This document shows, one piece after another, positions 61,664-64,000 of a DNA stretch of 64,000 nt. Origin of the DNA: Staphylococcus kloosii (GTDB taxonomy: Bacteria; Bacillota; Bacilli; Staphylococcales; Staphylococcaceae). The notes under the pieces were generated by a model. The model was not told where the DNA came from and ran no database searches. It was given only the letters and a program-made list of their open reading frames with translations. The stretch's first letter is position 1, and the number at the start of each line of letters is the position of its first letter. The position numbers and the translations under genes were made by a program. The stretch covers positions 2,046,001-2,110,000 of the forward strand of contig NZ_CP027846.1 of assembly GCF_003019255.1 (NCBI RefSeq), in the 5' to 3' direction.

Positions 61664-63651
61664 TGAATTTTCCATGGGATCAATTACTCGTTCACGGTAA
61701 CTGGATGATCACAATGGCACAAATTGGTGCCCCATTTATGATTATCGCTTTAGTGGCAGTAATTACGTACTTTAAATTATGGAAATATCTATACAGAGAA
61801 TGGTTCACATCTATTGACCATAAAAAAATCGGTGCTATGTATATCATCTGTGCTGTACTAATGTTCGTGCGTGGTGGTATTGATGCGTTATTAATTCGTA
61901 CTCAATTAACATTACCAGACAACAAGTTTTTAGAGTCTAACCACTATAACGAAATCTTTAGTACACATGGTGTTATCATGATTATCTTTATGGCTATGCC
62001 ATTTATCTTCGGATTATGGAACGTAGTAGTACCATTACAAATTGGTGCTCGAGACGTAGCCTTCCCTGTACTAAACAACGTAAGTTTCTGGTTATTCTTC
62101 TCAGGAATGTTACTGTTCAACTTATCATTTATCGTTGGTGGTTCTCCTGCAGCAGGTTGGACTAACTACGCACCTCTCGCAGGTGAGTTCAGTCCAGGAC
62201 CAGGTGTTAACTACTATCTAGTAGCAATCCAGATTTCTGGTCTTGGTACATTAATGACGGGTATTAACTTCTTCGTTACTATCCTTAGATGTAAAACACC
62301 AACAATGAAATTTATGGAAATGCCAATGTTTACTGTGACGACTTTCATCACAGCTTTAATCGTTATTTTGGCTTTCCCAGTATTAACTGTTGCATTAGCA
62401 TTATTCACAACTGATAGAATCTTTGACACTGCATTCTTCTCAGTTGCGCATGGTGGTATGCCAATGCTTTGGGCAAACTTCTTCTGGGTATGGGGGCACC
62501 CTGAGGTTTATATCGTTATCTTGCCGGCATTTGGTGTTTATTCAGAAATAATACCTACATTTGCTCGTAAACGTTTATTCGGCCATCAAAGTATGGTATG
62601 GGCTACAGCAGGTATTGCATTCTTAAGTTTCTTAGTTTGGGTTCACCATTTCTTTACTATGGGTAATGGTGCATTAATTAACTCATTCTTCTCAATTACA
62701 ACTATGATGATTGGTATTCCTACCGGAGTTAAATTATTCAACTGGTTATTCACATTGTATCAAGGTAGAATATCATTCGAATCACCAATGCTTTGGGCAT
62801 TAGCTTTCATCCCTAACTTCCTATTAGGTGGTGTTACGGGTGTCATGCTAGCAATGGCAGCAGCCGATTACCAATACCATAATACGTACTTCTTAGTGGC
62901 ACACTTCCACTATACGCTTGTTACTGGTGTTGTATTCGCTTGTCTAGGTGGTTTAATTTACTGGTATCCTAAGATGACTGGTTATAAATTAAACGAAACA
63001 TTAAACAAATGGTGTTTCTGGTTATTCATGATCGGATTTAACGTTTGTTTCTTACCACAATTCGTACTAGGTTTAGATGGTATGCCACGTCGTCTATACA
63101 CTTATATGCCAGAAGATGGTTGGTGGTTACTAAACGTAATTTCAACTATCGGTGCCTTATTAATGGCGGTTGGCTTTATGTTCCTAGTAGCAAGTATCGT
63201 ATACAGTCACTTCACTTCACCACGTGAAGCTACTGGTGACAACTGGGACGGTTTAGGTCGTACTTTAGAATGGTCTACGGCTTCAGCTATGCCTCCTAAA
63301 TATAACTTTGCTATCACTCCAGATTGGAATGATTATGATACGTTTGTAAACATGAAAGAACATGGTCGTCACTACTTAGACAACCATAATTATTCAGAAA
63401 TTCACATGCCTAACAACACGCCAGTCGGTTTCTGGATGGGTATCTTCTTAACAATCGGAGGTTTCTTCTTAATCTTCGAAACAATCATTCCAGCTATTAT
63501 ATGCCTATTAGGTGTATTCGGTTGTATGATTTATAGAAGTTTCCAAATCGATCACGGTTATCACATTCATGTATCTGAAATCGAAGAAACTGAAGCTAGA
63601 CTACGTGAGGCACGTAGAAGAGAAAGGGAGGCTGTAAGTCATGAGTCATGA
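61663..63651 (+). CDS. qoxB: Cytochrome aa3 quinol oxidase subunit I
   Basis: The 662-residue haem-copper catalytic subunit has about 14-15 membrane segments. Haem and CuB ligands are in FSTHGVIMI near 104, WGHPEVYIVILPAFG near 277, VWVHHFFTMG near 325 (two His) and LVAHFHYTLVTG near 410. It reduces oxygen with ubiquinol/menaquinol electrons and pumps protons. It needs haem A from CtaAB and help from CtaM, encoded at the other end of the window. Its ATG overlaps the qoxA stop by one base. Confidence 0.97.
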   Translation: MNFPWDQLLVHGNWMITMAQIGAPFMIIALVAVITYFKLWKYLYREWFTSIDHKKIGAMYIICAVLMFVRGGIDALLIRTQLTLPDNKFLESNHYNEIFSTHGVIMIIFMAMPFIFGLWNVVVPLQIGARDVAFPVLNNVSFWLFFSGMLLFNLSFIVGGSPAAGWTNYAPLAGEFSPGPGVNYYLVAIQISGLGTLMTGINFFVTILRCKTPTMKFMEMPMFTVTTFITALIVILAFPVLTVALALFTTDRIFDTAFFSVAHGGMPMLWANFFWVWGHPEVYIVILPAFGVYSEIIPTFARKRLFGHQSMVWATAGIAFLSFLVWVHHFFTMGNGALINSFFSITTMMIGIPTGVKLFNWLFTLYQGRISFESPMLWALAFIPNFLLGGVTGVMLAMAAADYQYHNTYFLVAHFHYTLVTGVVFACLGGLIYWYPKMTGYKLNETLNKWCFWLFMIGFNVCFLPQFVLGLDGMPRRLYTYMPEDGWWLLNVISTIGALLMAVGFMFLVASIVYSHFTSPREATGDNWDGLGRTLEWSTASAMPPKYNFAITPDWNDYDTFVNMKEHGRHYLDNHNYSEIHMPNNTPVGFWMGIFLTIGGFFLIFETIIPAIICLLGVFGCMIYRSFQIDHGYHIHVSEIEETEARLREARRREREAVSHES

Positions 63652-64000
63652 TACAAACACTATTGATTCACGTTCACACGAAGGTAATCTGAATAAACTT
63701 GGCTTTTGGATATTCCTTACAGCTGAATTTTCATTGTTCGGTACGTTATTCGCAACGCTATTAACATTACAACATGGCGGTGACTATGCGAACCAAATGA
63801 CTACTGAACTATTCGAATTACCTTTAGTACTTATTATGACATTTGCATTGTTAATCAGCTCATATACTTGTGGTATTGCCATTTATTATATGAGAAAAGA
63901 AAATCAAAACTTAATGATGATTTGGATGATTATTACTGTCATTCTTGGTGCAGTATTCGTTGGCTTCGAAATTTACGAATTTAGCCACTATGCATCAGAA
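63641..64000 (+). CDS. qoxC: Cytochrome aa3 quinol oxidase subunit III (start only)
   Basis: The first 120 residues are visible, starting MSHDTNTIDSRSHEGNLNKL, then three membrane segments containing LGFWIFLTAEFSLFGTLFA near 20 and GFEIYEFSHYA near 107, typical of subunit III. The ATG at 63641 overlaps qoxB by 11 bases, with AAGGGAGG upstream inside qoxB. The frame is open at the window end; qoxD should follow. Confidence 0.95.
   Translation, partial: MSHDTNTIDSRSHEGNLNKLGFWIFLTAEFSLFGTLFATLLTLQHGGDYANQMTTELFELPLVLIMTFALLISSYTCGIAIYYMRKENQNLMMIWMIITVILGAVFVGFEIYEFSHYASE

Noticed and set aside
1..64000. CRISPR arrays, tRNA or rRNA genes, prophage, toxin-antitoxin or defence islands
   Set aside because: I looked for regular spaced repeats, cloverleaf-like sequences and typical neighbour genes and saw none. 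Covariance models for RNA genes could not be run.

Overview
The window reads as a chromosomal core segment of a coagulase-negative Staphylococcus. It is AT-rich, has Gram-positive ribosome binding sites of the AGGAGG type, and carries many staphylococcal conserved proteins (YlaN, CtaM, KtrC, RpoY/RNase J1, QoxABCD, a PdhABCD order and a PurEKCSQLFMNHD order). Gene order largely follows the matching part of the S. aureus chromosome in reverse. The proteins differ from remembered S. aureus sequences throughout, so I place it in Staphylococcus but not in S. aureus. I cannot name the species. I saw no rRNA, tRNA, CRISPR array, prophage or intact insertion sequence.

Layout. 1-5400: the start of a membrane-anchored protein, a short UvrA-like ABC ATPase, and the haem A genes ctaM-ctaB with divergent ctaA. 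5400-6140: an island of repeats and a wrecked IS1182-type transposase. 6150-20250: pyruvate carboxylase, FtsW, YlaN, small conserved genes, TypA, an inositol-phosphatase family protein, a DUF1054 protein, MntH behind an MntR-type operator, and two DUF4064-like membrane proteins. 20300-25070: a regulator-potABCD polyamine operon and a UPF0223 gene. 25080-30220: a repeat block and pdhABCD. 30460-34560: a YkyA-type lipoprotein, peptide deformylase, a small unknown gene, rpoY and rnjA. 34680-40280: ktrC, cydAB behind a Rex-type operator, a glutaredoxin, and ptsHI. 40450-43720: a DUF697/EcsC-like protein, an RlmI-family methyltransferase and a membrane protein. 43920-47190: a tiny ORF, then a TPP riboswitch with its terminator in front of an ECF thiamine-precursor transporter (ykoEDC type). 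47250-58560: the eleven-gene purine operon with its promoter and a PurBox. 58680-64000: divergent folD, a secreted Ig-like protein, and qoxA, qoxB and the start of qoxC.

How the parts fit. Respiration dominates. CtaA and CtaB make haem A and CtaM supports maturation of the aa3 oxidase, of which QoxABC lie at the far end. The alternative oxidase CydAB is behind a site for the NADH/NAD+-sensing repressor Rex. Pyruvate flow is set by Pyc, Pdh and PtsHI. FolD supplies formyl-tetrahydrofolate to PurN and PurH and lies head-to-head with the purine operon. Thiamine uptake feeds Pdh.

I found no clearly new multi-gene system. The best leads are non-coding: a possible small RNA or attenuator with mutually exclusive hairpins near 11.85-11.93 kb; a 94-base interrupted palindrome next to the transposase wreck; a perfect 19-base palindrome upstream of qoxA; repeated TTGTGACAC boxes between ctaB and ctaA; and one terminator stem used three times. 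In the coding regions, PurF has lost two of the four cysteines that hold the iron-sulfur cluster in its B. subtilis relative.
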